From Microbacterium aoyamense (GTDB lineage: Bacteria; Actinomycetota; Actinomycetes; Actinomycetales; Microbacteriaceae): 64,000 nucleotides of DNA. The stretch covers positions 806,001 through 870,000 of the forward strand of contig NZ_JAKNUT010000001.1 in the NCBI RefSeq assembly GCF_023155855.1. The letters are read 5' to 3'. Within the stretch, counting starts at the first letter, position 1; every line of letters starts with the position of its first letter. The position numbers and the translations under genes were made by a program. Positions 53,858-64,000 of the stretch are shown one piece after another. The notes beneath the pieces are model-generated. The model was not told the DNA's origin and searched no databases. It worked only from the letters and a program-made list of their open reading frames with translations.

Positions 53858-54436
53858 GTGAGCCTCAGCCGCAAGCGCAAGAAGGAACTCAAGAAGCTCC
53901 AGTCGCAGGCGAACAACCTGTGGGAGTCGCAGCAGGTCCTGGTGAGCGAGGCCGCCGACGTCGCGCGCGAGGCAAGCCGTCAGCTCGGTCACTTCGGTCG
54001 CGAGCAGGTCGCACCGCGTGTGCGCGACGGCTACGCCCAGTACGCGGCCCCGTACGTCGACAAGGGTGTGCAGGCCTCGAAGCAGGTCTTCGAGAAGAAC
54101 CTGATCCCGACCGCCGGCGCCGTCGTCGGTTCAGCGCTGTCGGCATGGGATGCCGCCAACGAGACACGGGCGCGGCTCGCCGCGGGCCGAGGATTCGCAC
54201 TGCCCGACGCAGGCGCGTATGCGAAGAACGCCGACAAGTACGCCAAGAGCGTGTCGAAGAAGCTGTCGGGCTACGTGCCTGCCCCGCAGAAGCAGGGCAT
54301 CGGCCCAGGTGGCGTGATCGCGATCATCCTCGGTGTCGCGGCCGCGGTCGGCGTGCTGTACGCGGCGTGGCAGACCCTTCGGGCGGACGACGAGCTCTGG
54401 GTCGCCGACGACCCGCTGCGCGCACCGGATGCCTGA
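53858..54436 (+). CDS. Hypothetical protein with one C-terminal membrane helix
   Basis: A 192-residue protein. A basic start (SLSRKRKKELKKL) leads into a helical, mostly polar region with regularly spaced Ala, Lys and Gln, then a Gly-rich turn and a hydrophobic segment (about residues 147-170), ending in an acidic tail. No enzyme motif is visible and the family is not recognised. The GTG 53858 follows GAGGGAGGG by 5 bases, a strong site. Its stop overlaps the YbaK gene by 8 bases, so the two form an operon. Confidence 0.7.
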   Translation: MSLSRKRKKELKKLQSQANNLWESQQVLVSEAADVAREASRQLGHFGREQVAPRVRDGYAQYAAPYVDKGVQASKQVFEKNLIPTAGAVVGSALSAWDAANETRARLAAGRGFALPDAGAYAKNADKYAKSVSKKLSGYVPAPQKQGIGPGGVIAIILGVAAAVGVLYAAWQTLRADDELWVADDPLRAPDA

Positions 54437-54902
54437 TCCCCTCGATCGGGTTCGGGATGCGGCATCCGCTCTCGGACTCGACATCGAGTTGCGAGAGCGC
54501 CCTCGCGCGAACAGTCTCGCCGAGGCGGCGGCGCTGCTCGGGCTCCATCCGGCCGACATCGTGAAGACCCTCGTGGTCAAGCGGAGCGACGACACCTTCC
54601 TGTTCGCGCTCGTGCCCGGCGATCGCTCGATCTCGTGGCCCAAGCTGCGCGAGGTCGTCGGCGTCAACAAGCTGCAGTTGCCGGACCCCGAACGCGCTCG
54701 CGCCGCGACCGGTTACGAGCGCGGCACGATCGTCCCGATCGGCGCCGACGGCGACTGGCCCGTGTTCGCCGATGAGCGCATCGTGGGTACCCGCATCGCC
54801 ATGGGAGCGGGCGCGCACGGCTACAGTCTGTTCGTCGACGCGGATGCCCTCATCGCGGCATACGGCGCCACCGTCGCCGACATCTCACAGGACGCCGACT
54901 GA
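54429..54902 (+). CDS. YbaK/EbsC-type aminoacyl-tRNA deacylase
   Basis: A 157-residue protein of the YbaK/ProX editing fold. VKTLVVKRSDDTFLFALVPGD (about residues 45-65), with the conserved Lys46, and the late MGAGAHGYSLFVD segment are typical. Such proteins hydrolyse mischarged tRNAs (for example Cys-tRNA-Pro). It overlaps the upstream gene by 8 bases and the convergent NUDIX gene by 18 bases. Confidence 0.82.
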   Translation: MPDPLDRVRDAASALGLDIELRERPRANSLAEAAALLGLHPADIVKTLVVKRSDDTFLFALVPGDRSISWPKLREVVGVNKLQLPDPERARAATGYERGTIVPIGADGDWPVFADERIVGTRIAMGAGAHGYSLFVDADALIAAYGATVADISQDAD

Positions 54903-55328
54903 CGCCTCGCGCTCCTGCGCCATCTTGAGCCCGATGTCGACGAGCTTCACACGCTGCAACGTGCGCACGGACGACACGGCGAACCACTCCGCCCGATCGG
55001 TGGAGCCGTCCTTCTCGTTCCGCAGCCTGCCGCCGATGATGTGGGCGCGATAGACGATCCGCAGCGCCTGCAGGGGCTGTTCGGCCGGCGTGATGCGACG
55101 AGCCGCCGGAATGACACGCGAATGGATGCCGAGCAGCTCATCCACGACGACCCGATACCCGGTCTCCTCGCGCACTTCGCGGCGGACGGCCTTCTCGGGA
55201 TCCTCCCCGGGTTCGAGTCCACCCCCGGGCAGTGTCCAGGCGGCGCGGCGCCCCTCGATCCAGTGCGCGAGCAGAATCCGCTCTTCACTGTCGACGATGA
55301 TCCCGTACGCGGCGACCCGCATGTCCAT
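54885..55328 (-). CDS. NUDIX hydrolase
   Basis: A 147-residue NUDIX protein. The Nudix box spans residues about 36-58: GGGLEPGE, then the REVREETG end with its metal-binding glutamates. The fold start IIVDSEERILLAHW is typical. The substrate, a nucleoside diphosphate linked to another group, is not evident. The ATG lies 5 bases after TAGGGT; a second ATG 6 bases later is an equal candidate. Confidence 0.87.
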   Translation of the reverse strand: MDMRVAAYGIIVDSEERILLAHWIEGRRAAWTLPGGGLEPGEDPEKAVRREVREETGYRVVVDELLGIHSRVIPAARRITPAEQPLQALRIVYRAHIIGGRLRNEKDGSTDRAEWFAVSSVRTLQRVKLVDIGLKMAQEREASVGVL

Positions 55329-55333
55329 GCTTC

Positions 55334-55339
55334 ACCCTA
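55334..55339 (-). promoter_or_regulatory. -10 element (TAGGGT) of the NUDIX gene
   Basis: On the minus strand TAGGGT lies 5 bases before the ATG at 55328, again leaderless in spacing. Confidence 0.4.
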
Positions 55340-55366
55340 CTGATCGCCTGACGGCATGGGGCCCGC

Positions 55367-55394
55367 TTCGTCGATTCGGGCACGGATCGACGAA
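55367..55394 (-). terminator. Hairpin after the second Pr6Pr gene
   Basis: A 9-bp perfect stem (TTCGTCGAT with 55386-55394) and a 10-base loop begin 3 bases after the end of the Pr6Pr gene. There is no strong U-tract. Confidence 0.45.
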
Positions 55395-55396
55395 CG

Positions 55397-56128
55397 TCAG
55401 CCGGCGGCGCCGACCGGACTCGTCCGCGCTGCCGCCCGTCGGCTGCGCAGTCGGCCGACCGCGACGATTCCTGCGCCGATCGCGACGAGCACGACGAGCA
55501 TGACCGCGACGTAGATCAGGACGGAGGGCCACCCGCCGCCCCCGTGCGGATCGAGGAAGGGATACGGGTACCACCAGTCGTGCGCTCCGCTCGGGTCGGG
55601 CGTCAGCCCTCCGCGGATGAGCGTGTAGGTCAGCCACAGCAGCGGGTACGCGACGATCACCGCGAGCGACCACCACGACAGCGCCCGACGACGCGATGCG
55701 AAGAAGAGGTCGACGAGCAGGTACAGCGGGATGATCACGTGAAGCGACTCGGTCGCCCACACGTCGAGAGAGTGGATGCCGGAAGGATCGGTCAGGGCGA
55801 TCTCCGAAGGAAGTCCCCGGAGCAGGGCGTTGTAGACGATTCCGAGGAGAAGGATCGGGCCTGTGATGCCGGCGATCGCCAGGGCGATGCCGCGCGGCTC
55901 GGGTGAACGACCCGGATTGCGCAACGACCAGAGCCCCGCGATGACGAAAGTCACGATGAGGATGATCGTCGAGACGATCGTGAAGAGGCTGAAATAGTTC
56001 GCCAGAACGAGACCCAGATCCTGCCCCTCCCGCCGCGCTCGATCGACGTTCACGATGAACCCGGCGACGACTCCCGAGAACCCGACGACCGCGACCGCGA
56101 TCCGAAGCCATGCCCAGACCATTTCCAC
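55397..56128 (-). CDS. Pr6Pr family membrane protein (second paralogue)
   Basis: A 243-residue protein with six to seven hydrophobic segments, paralogous to the protein encoded at 4863-5618. The shared features are the first helix with a WAWLRIA/WSILRIA start, GIVYNALLR (about 98-106), LLVDL and WWYPYPFL (about 187-194). AAGGGG lies close upstream of the ATG. The gene follows the cell-wall-binding-repeat gene by 164 bases on the same strand. Function unknown. Confidence 0.75.
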   Translation of the reverse strand: MEMVWAWLRIAVAVVGFSGVVAGFIVNVDRARREGQDLGLVLANYFSLFTIVSTIILIVTFVIAGLWSLRNPGRSPEPRGIALAIAGITGPILLLGIVYNALLRGLPSEIALTDPSGIHSLDVWATESLHVIIPLYLLVDLFFASRRRALSWWSLAVIVAYPLLWLTYTLIRGGLTPDPSGAHDWWYPYPFLDPHGGGGWPSVLIYVAVMLVVLVAIGAGIVAVGRLRSRRAAARTSPVGAAG

Positions 56129-56292
56129 CCCTTCCGTCGAACGACGCTGCTCGACTTCTGAGAGGAAGAACTACCGCCTCAGGTACACGCGTACGCGAAA
56201 GTTGTACTCAACCGATAACGCAGGTGCCCTCGGCGTCGATGAGGTAGTGCGTGTTCGCACGGCGTGGCCGTCGCGATGTTCCCTGCGCGGGC
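56129..56292. other. Gap between the cell-wall-binding gene and Pr6Pr
   Basis: These 164 bases are slightly AT-richer than the surroundings and probably hold the Pr6Pr promoter: a TTGAGT on the minus strand is a possible -35. No coding region or strong hairpin was seen. Confidence 0.35.
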
Positions 56293-58290
56293 TCAGTGCG
56301 CGACGAGGTCCTCCAACTGGTTGAGCACATTCGCGCTCACCGCCCCGGACCCGCCCAGGACGACGATCTTCCCAGGCTGGAGTCGAGTGAGTTCGGTGAC
56401 CACCGCGCCCGGGAGCGAGTCCGCCGGCGTGAGCAGCACGGGGCCACCCGTGACTCCTGCCGCAGGCGCCCCCGCGAGCGCATCGGGGAAGTTCATCCCG
56501 TTCGCGATGTAGGCGACGGGAACCCCCGGGTCTTCGAAGGTTGCCTTGCTGATGGCGACGGCGGTGTCGTACCTGCCCGTGCCCGAGAGTCGGGTGACCC
56601 CACCATCGGTGAGCCCCTGCAGCTGCGTCATGACAGAGGCGCTGACAGCACCGCTGCCTCCCAGGACAACGATCCGAGCGGGATCCAGACGGGTGATCTC
56701 GTCGATGACGGATGCCGGTACCGACGACGGGGGAGTCAGGAGCACGGGTCCGCTGTTGATGCCGGCCGCCGGAGCCCCGGCGAGAGCGTCCGGGAAGTTC
56801 ACTCCGCTCGCGATGTAGAGGACGGGTACTCCGGACGTCGGGAAGGTCTCTTTCGATATCTCGACCGCGGTGTCGTAACGGCCCGCACCGGAGACGCGAT
56901 CCACGCTTCCGTCGGTGTGCGATTCCAGCTCCTGCAGGACGCTTTCGCTGATCGCGCCCTTTCCGCCCAGCACGATGATGCGCTGCGGCTGCAGTCGATC
57001 GAGTTCAGCCGCCACCGCCGCCGGGAGCTCGTTCGCAGGGCTGAGCAGAACGGGCCCGCCGTTCATCCCGGCAGCGGGCGCGCCGGCGAGCGCATCGGGG
57101 AAGTTCATTCCGTTCGCGATGTAGGCGACGGGCACCCCGGGGGTCGGGAACGTCGCGGCACTGATCGCGACGGCGGTGTCGTACCGTCCGGTCCCGGACA
57201 GTCGGGAAGTGAGGTCGGCCGGAGCGGTTGTCGGAATCGAGATCACGTCGGTCTTCAGGAGGTAGCCGACCGTCTTCTCTCCTGCCCAGACCGTGAAGGC
57301 ACCGCTCACTCCCGCCGGAACGTTCAGACTCGCGGCGGCGGCCCCGGTTGAGTCCGTCGTCACGGTTCCGAGGACGACCGGGGCGGCGGTGGAGTGCAGG
57401 GCGACGACGACGGATGCCCGGGGGTCGTAACCGGTGAGGTTCACTCGAACGGCTTTGCCGGAAGGACTCGTGGTCTCACCGATCACGCGCGTTCCGAGGG
57501 TCGCGTCGAAGGACAGGTCCTCCGGTGCGAGCCACGCCTGCAGCGTGTAGCGGCTGCCGACCCCGGTCGCGACGACAGCGAGTTCCTCGTTCCCCGTCCA
57601 GACGTCGGAGGGAAGGTCGAAGTCTCCGCTGATGCCGCCCGCACCGTCAGCCGTGACGACCTGCCGAACGATGACGTCGTCCCACTCTCCCGCGCCGACC
57701 CCGACGACGGAAACATAGACCTGTTCGCCCGCACCGAATCCCACGGCGGCGAAGTCGCGGTCGCCCGCGGGCTCGAGGCCGACCGTCCACTGATGGGGCG
57801 TGTGGTAGAGCGAGGAAGGCGTTCCCTGGATCGTCAGGTTCGCGTAGCGATAGGTCGTCTCGCCGCCGATCGGCGTGCAGGTGAAGCGAAGTCGTCCGAC
57901 GAGGTCGGATGACAGCGAGGCGGGCGCCTTGATCAGAAGGTTCGCGTACACCGCACCCAGCCCGCCGCCGCCGGCGCCCCACGGCTGGACCGCAGCCAGA
58001 CTGTGGTCCTCGTCGTCGACGAAGCTCGCGTCCCCCCATGAGCAGGAGACGGTGTCGTCCGCGTCGAAGGGCAACGTCAGGTTGGCCCGGTAGCCGAGGA
58101 ATGTCGCGCCGTTGAACTCGCGGTCCGAAGGTCCGAGCGTGGATGCCATGACGAACGGCCCGGTGTCGGGCCAGATCTCCAGCGGCGCAGCATGAGCCGC
58201 GTTCGCGGTGAGAAGGGATGCGGCGATAGCGATGCCGGCGGCGATGGCGGTCGCGCGGCGCGCGCGACGACGTGACGGACGACGGGACAT
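56293..58290 (-). CDS. Cell wall-binding repeat 2 (CWB_2) family surface protein
   Basis: A 665-residue exported protein. The signal peptide (about residues 1-35, ending NAAHA) follows a very Arg-rich start. Residues about 36-380 are beta-rich with no motif recognised. The C-terminal 280 residues are three CWB_2 repeats of about 93 residues, each with R-L-S/V-G-x-GRYDTAV, the NFPDALAGAPAAG core and RIIVLGGxGAxS. Such repeats bind anionic wall polymers, as in clostridial surface proteins. ATG 58290 follows AAGGAG by 6 bases and was chosen over an upstream in-frame start. Confidence 0.88.
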   Translation of the reverse strand: MSRRPSRRRARRATAIAAGIAIAASLLTANAAHAAPLEIWPDTGPFVMASTLGPSDREFNGATFLGYRANLTLPFDADDTVSCSWGDASFVDDEDHSLAAVQPWGAGGGGLGAVYANLLIKAPASLSSDLVGRLRFTCTPIGGETTYRYANLTIQGTPSSLYHTPHQWTVGLEPAGDRDFAAVGFGAGEQVYVSVVGVGAGEWDDVIVRQVVTADGAGGISGDFDLPSDVWTGNEELAVVATGVGSRYTLQAWLAPEDLSFDATLGTRVIGETTSPSGKAVRVNLTGYDPRASVVVALHSTAAPVVLGTVTTDSTGAAAASLNVPAGVSGAFTVWAGEKTVGYLLKTDVISIPTTAPADLTSRLSGTGRYDTAVAISAATFPTPGVPVAYIANGMNFPDALAGAPAAGMNGGPVLLSPANELPAAVAAELDRLQPQRIIVLGGKGAISESVLQELESHTDGSVDRVSGAGRYDTAVEISKETFPTSGVPVLYIASGVNFPDALAGAPAAGINSGPVLLTPPSSVPASVIDEITRLDPARIVVLGGSGAVSASVMTQLQGLTDGGVTRLSGTGRYDTAVAISKATFEDPGVPVAYIANGMNFPDALAGAPAAGVTGGPVLLTPADSLPGAVVTELTRLQPGKIVVLGGSGAVSANVLNQLEDLVAH

Positions 58291-58396
58291 CGCCGACTCC
58301 TTCGGGGGACGCAGAACACGAATGTATTCCGAAGCATAGAGCAAACAGTGCCCGTGCGTGCGGCGCGCAGACGTCGCGTAGAAGGAGTGATGACTG

Positions 58397-58469
58397 TGGA
58401 GCCTAGGAGAATCGAACTCCTGACATCCTGCTTGCAAAGCAGGCACTCTACCAACTGAGTTAAGGCCCC
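58397..58469 (-). tRNA. tRNA-Ala (TGC)
   Basis: A 73-base cloverleaf. Acceptor GGGGCCT pairs with AGGCTCC, which includes the G3-U70 wobble that identifies alanine tRNA; the anticodon loop TTTGCAA gives TGC. The T arm has GTTCGATTC. CCA is not encoded. It lies 14 bases downstream of tRNA-Ile. Confidence 0.97.
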
Positions 58470-58483
58470 GGGCTATGGAATTG

Positions 58484-58557
58484 TGGGGCTACCAGGACTT
58501 GAACCTGGGACCTCTTCATTATCAGTGAAGCGCTCTAACCGCCTGAGCTATAGCCCC
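58484..58557 (-). tRNA. tRNA-Ile (GAT)
   Basis: A 74-base cloverleaf. Acceptor GGGGCTA pairs with TAGCCCC, the anticodon loop CTGATAA gives GAT, and the T arm has GTTCAAGTC. CCA is not encoded. The Ile-Ala pair downstream of gyrA and the DUF3566 gene matches ileT-alaT in M. tuberculosis. Confidence 0.97.
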
Positions 58558-58627
58558 GATCGTGCGGCGCTCGCGCGCCGTCAACCTCCAAGACTTTACC
58601 CGACGAGCGGGCAAAGCGAAAATCGCG

Positions 58628-59028
58628 TCAGTTCGACGTGAAGCCGACGAGGAGGCCACCCGTCACCTTGACGGCGAGGTTGTAGATGCCCGCCATCACG
58701 GCGCCGAGGACAGTGACGACCACGAGGTTCAGAATCGCCACGATCGCTGCGAAGGCGAGGACGGACGGGAAGCTCACGAAGTTGGAGAGCAGGAAGCTGC
58801 CATCCGAGAAGCCGCCGAGGAACTCATCGGCCTGTTCGATGATCTGCGTGGCCTGCAGGACGAGGTAGACCAGGATGAAAGAGACGACGGTGACGATCGC
58901 GACGGCGATCGCCGCGAGGAAGGACAGCTTCACGGCCGACCAGAAGTCGACGTAGACGAGGCGCAGGCGCACCTGCTTGGCGCTGGTCTTGTGGGTCGAC
59001 TTCTTGGCGAGCTTGTCGGCTACGGTGC

Positions 59029-59032
<4 letters not shown>
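58628..59032 (-). CDS. DUF3566 membrane protein
   Basis: A 134-residue protein with a basic N-terminus and two membrane helices (about residues 35-60 and 85-125), the DUF3566 layout. The [17 protein letters not shown] segment is the conserved core. It is the counterpart of M. tuberculosis Rv0007, which always follows gyrA; its role is unknown. The ATG overlaps the gyrA stop (ATGA), so it is coupled to gyrase expression. Confidence 0.92.
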
Positions 59033-61599
<2,567 letters not shown>

Positions 61600-61629
61600 A
61601 TGGTTCTTCTCTGTCAGCCTGTCGAAGGA

Positions 61630-63666
61630 TCAGATGTCGAGGAAGCGGACGTCTTTCGCGTTCCGCTGGATGAAGCCGCGGCGCGACTCGACGTCCTCGC
61701 CCATGAGGATCGTGAAGATCTCGTCGGCGGCGGCCGCGTCGTCGATCGTCACCTGCTTGAGCGTGCGGGTCTCCGGATCCATGGTCGTCTCCCACAGTTC
61801 CTTGTCGTTCATCTCGCCGAGACCCTTGTAGCGCTGGATGCCGTTGTCCTTCGGGATCCGTTTTCCCTCCGCGATGCCGGCGGCGAGCAGCGCATCGCGC
61901 TCGCGGTCGCTGTAGACGTACTCGTGGGGGGAGTTCGACCACTTGAGCCGGTACAGCGGCGGCTGCGCGAGGTAGACGAAACCGGCCTCGATGAGTCCGC
62001 GCATGTACCGGAACAGCAGCGTGAGCAGCAGCGTCGTGATGTGCTGGCCGTCGACGTCGGCATCGGCCATCAGCACGATCTTGTGATAGCGGGCCTTGTC
62101 GATGTCGAAGTCCTCGCCGATACCCGTGCCGAAGGCCTGGATCATCGCCTGGACCTCCTTGTTGCCGAGAGCGCGGTCCAGCCGCGCACGCTCGACGTTG
62201 AGGATCTTGCCGCGCAGCGCGAGGATCGCCTGCGTGTGCGGGTCGCGACCCTGCACCGCCGAGCCGCCGGCCGAGTCACCCTCGACGAGGAAGATCTCGC
62301 TGATCGACGGATCCTTGCTGGTGCAGTCCTTGAGCTTGTCGGGCATCGCCGCGGACTCGAAGACGCTCTTGCGCCGCGCGGTCTCGCGAGCCTTGCGGGC
62401 TGCGAGGCGTGCGGTCGCGGCATCGATCGCCTTGCGGATGATGTTCTTCGCCTGCACCGGGTTGCGGTCGAACCAGTCACCGAGCTGGTCTCCGACCACC
62501 TTCTGCACGAACGCCTTGGCCTCGGTGTTCCCGAGCTTCGTCTTCGTCTGGCCCTCGAACTGCGGTTCGGAGAGCTTGACCGAGATGACGGCGGTCAGAC
62601 CTTCGCGCACGTCGTCGCCCGACAGGTTCTCGTCCTTCTCCTTGAGAAGGTTGTTCGCGCGGGCGTACTTGTTGACGAGCGTCGTCAGCGCCGCGCGGAA
62701 TCCCTCTTCGTGCGTGCCGCCCTCGTGCGTGTTGATGACGTTCGCGTAGGTGAAGACGTTCTCGGTGTAGCTCGTCGTCCACTGCATCGCGACCTCGACC
62801 GAGATCTTGCGTACGGTGTCCTCCGAGTCGAAGTCGATGACCTCGTCGTTGACGTGCTCGGCCTTGCGGACCTTGTTGAGGTATTCGACGTAATCGACGA
62901 GACCACGCTCGTAGAGGAAGCTGTCGTTCGGCTGCTGCAGCACGACCTCTCCGGCTTCGACCTCTTCTTCGTATGCCGACGAAGGACGTTCGTCGCGCAC
63001 GTCGATGCGCAGGCCCTTGTTGAGGAACGCCATCTGCTGGAACCGCGTGCGAAGGGTGTCGTATTCGAAGTCGATGGATTCGAAGATGGATGCATCGGGC
63101 CAGAACGTGATGGTCGTGCCGGTCGTCTCGCTCTTCTCCGCGCGCTCGAGGGGTGCCTGCGGCACACCGCCGTCGCGGTACTCCTGTCGCCAGACATAGC
63201 CTTCGCGGTGGACCTCGACCTCGAGGCGCGTGGACAGCGCGTTCACGACGGAGGAGCCGACACCGTGCAGACCACCTGAGACGGCGTAGCCGCCGCCGCC
63301 GAACTTTCCACCGGCGTGGAGCACCGTGAGCACGACCTCGACCGTGGACTTGCCCTCGGTCTTGTGCATGTCGACCGGGATGCCCCGGCCGTTGTCGACG
63401 ACGCGCACGCCGCCGTCGGGCAGGATCGTCACGAGGATCGTGTCGCAGTAACCGGCCATGGCCTCGTCGACGGAGTTGTCGACGATCTCCTGCACCAGGT
63501 GGTGCAGCCCACGCGGGCCGGTCGACCCGATGTACATGCCGGGGCGCTTGCGAACGGCCTCGAGGCCCTCGAGCACCTGGATCTGGTCTGCCCCGTACTC
63601 CGCGCCGTTGGGTTCGATGCTGTTTCGGGGTGCTTCAGGAACGCTGTCGGGATTCACGGACGTCAT
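61630..63666 (-). CDS. gyrB: DNA gyrase subunit B
   Basis: A 678-residue subunit. The GHKL ATPase domain has [16 protein letters not shown] and DNGRGIPV; the TOPRIM domain has the EGDSAGGSA motif and DADVDGQHI (metal-binding Asp); the C-terminus ends [17 protein letters not shown]. The start has AGGAG upstream at a spacing of about 12 bases. It lies next to dciA, as is usual near the origin. Confidence 0.98.
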   Translation of the reverse strand: MTSVNPDSVPEAPRNSIEPNGAEYGADQIQVLEGLEAVRKRPGMYIGSTGPRGLHHLVQEIVDNSVDEAMAGYCDTILVTILPDGGVRVVDNGRGIPVDMHKTEGKSTVEVVLTVLHAGGKFGGGGYAVSGGLHGVGSSVVNALSTRLEVEVHREGYVWRQEYRDGGVPQAPLERAEKSETTGTTITFWPDASIFESIDFEYDTLRTRFQQMAFLNKGLRIDVRDERPSSAYEEEVEAGEVVLQQPNDSFLYERGLVDYVEYLNKVRKAEHVNDEVIDFDSEDTVRKISVEVAMQWTTSYTENVFTYANVINTHEGGTHEEGFRAALTTLVNKYARANNLLKEKDENLSGDDVREGLTAVISVKLSEPQFEGQTKTKLGNTEAKAFVQKVVGDQLGDWFDRNPVQAKNIIRKAIDAATARLAARKARETARRKSVFESAAMPDKLKDCTSKDPSISEIFLVEGDSAGGSAVQGRDPHTQAILALRGKILNVERARLDRALGNKEVQAMIQAFGTGIGEDFDIDKARYHKIVLMADADVDGQHITTLLLTLLFRYMRGLIEAGFVYLAQPPLYRLKWSNSPHEYVYSDRERDALLAAGIAEGKRIPKDNGIQRYKGLGEMNDKELWETTMDPETRTLKQVTIDDAAAADEIFTILMGEDVESRRGFIQRNAKDVRFLDI

Positions 63667-63706
63667 AGGTTTCGAGCGCTCCTGATCGATCGTAGGGTGC
63701 CCTGAC

Positions 63707-63712
63707 AGTCTA
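63707..63712 (-). promoter_or_regulatory. -10 element (TAGACT) of gyrB
   Basis: On the minus strand TAGACT lies 40 bases upstream of the gyrB ATG. An alternative TACGAT is at 63687-63692. The leader would contain AGGAGC. Confidence 0.35.
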
Positions 63713-63788
63713 CCGTGTCGCGGCTGTTCTCGTCGGTTCTACGGCCCTCTCGCGCCACCAAATCGGCCGGGAGACCCGAGGACGTGGT

Positions 63789-64000
63789 TCAGCCGTAAGT
63801 ATCGCGAGGACCGCGCCCTGGAATGGCTCTGGGGCCCCATTTCCAGGAGGGGACGTCGGGGCCGAGAAAGCGGATGCCGGTGACTCCCGCTTCGGGGAAC
63901 CTCCGCACGATCTCCGACAGGATGTGAGAGCGCATGAGCTGCAGCTGCTTGGCCCACGCCGTCGAGTCCGCCTGAACAGTGAGCGTTCCCTCCTGGAAGG
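63789..64000 (-). CDS. dciA: DciA (DUF721) helicase-loader protein, 3' part
   Basis: The last 70 residues are in the window; the 5' part lies beyond the right edge. The stretch EGTLTVQADSTAWAKQL, then LSEIVRRFPEAGVTGIRFLGPD, is the DUF721 core, followed by a short C-terminal tail that ends RDTYG. DciA loads the DnaB helicase in bacteria without DnaC. Its location between recF and gyrB (recF not seen here) confirms closeness to oriC. Confidence 0.88.
   Translation of the reverse strand, partial: FQEGTLTVQADSTAWAKQLQLMRSHILSEIVRRFPEAGVTGIRFLGPDVPSWKWGPRAIPGRGPRDTYG

Overview
The window is high-GC Gram-positive DNA from an actinobacterium, most likely Microbacteriaceae and probably Microbacterium or a close relative. 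This is judged from roughly 70% GC, NucS, DciA, CrgA, the pknAB-pstP-fhaAB locus, a DUF3566 protein and many leaderless-type promoters. It lies next to the chromosomal origin. The right edge ends inside dciA, followed leftwards by gyrB, gyrA, DUF3566, tRNA-Ile and tRNA-Ala, so dnaA/oriC should be a few kb beyond base 64000.

Right part (41.3-64 kb): a conserved origin-proximal block in nearly the order known from Mycobacterium tuberculosis. It runs dciA-gyrB-gyrA-DUF3566-tRNA-Ile-tRNA-Ala, ppiA, crgA, trpG/pabA, pknB, pknA, pbpA, rodA/ftsW, pstP, fhaB, fhaA, tRNA-Leu. Microbacteriaceae-type additions are a cell-wall-binding-repeat protein, a Pr6Pr membrane protein, a NUDIX hydrolase, a YbaK deacylase, a rhomboid protease and a class E sortase. 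The fhaA-to-pknB genes form one tightly coupled operon linking phospho-signalling to SEDS/PBP peptidoglycan synthesis.

Middle part (14.5-41.2 kb): argG; an ArsR-AHSA1 pair; a TetR, degenerate ABC ATPase and YhgE/Pip cassette; a membrane-anchored penicillin acylase; a seven-gene Mrp (Mnh) cation/proton antiporter operon on the minus strand; a GT-C-like membrane protein; a divergent LacI/MFS pair; nucS; a HAD phosphatase with a coiled-coil membrane protein; a rhomboid-like/DUF2156 fusion; a cold-shock protein; a GntR regulator; a GNAT enzyme; and a coiled-coil M23 peptidase.

Left part (0-14.5 kb): a membrane protein of ABC permease type, chorismate mutase, an AI-2E family transporter, a purA-lactonase operon, a Pr6Pr protein, and an 8.4-kb gene for an LPxTG-anchored repeat protein (DUF11-like plus nine DUF5979 modules).

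No insertion sequence, prophage, CRISPR array or rRNA operon was seen. The points most worth a second look are the degenerate ATPase with YhgE, the rhomboid-like domain with an intact Ser/His pair fused to an aminoacyl-PG synthase domain, paired DnaA boxes between crgA and the rhomboid gene, the Ala-Pro pair in the GyrA quinolone region, and the recurring leaderless promoter signature.
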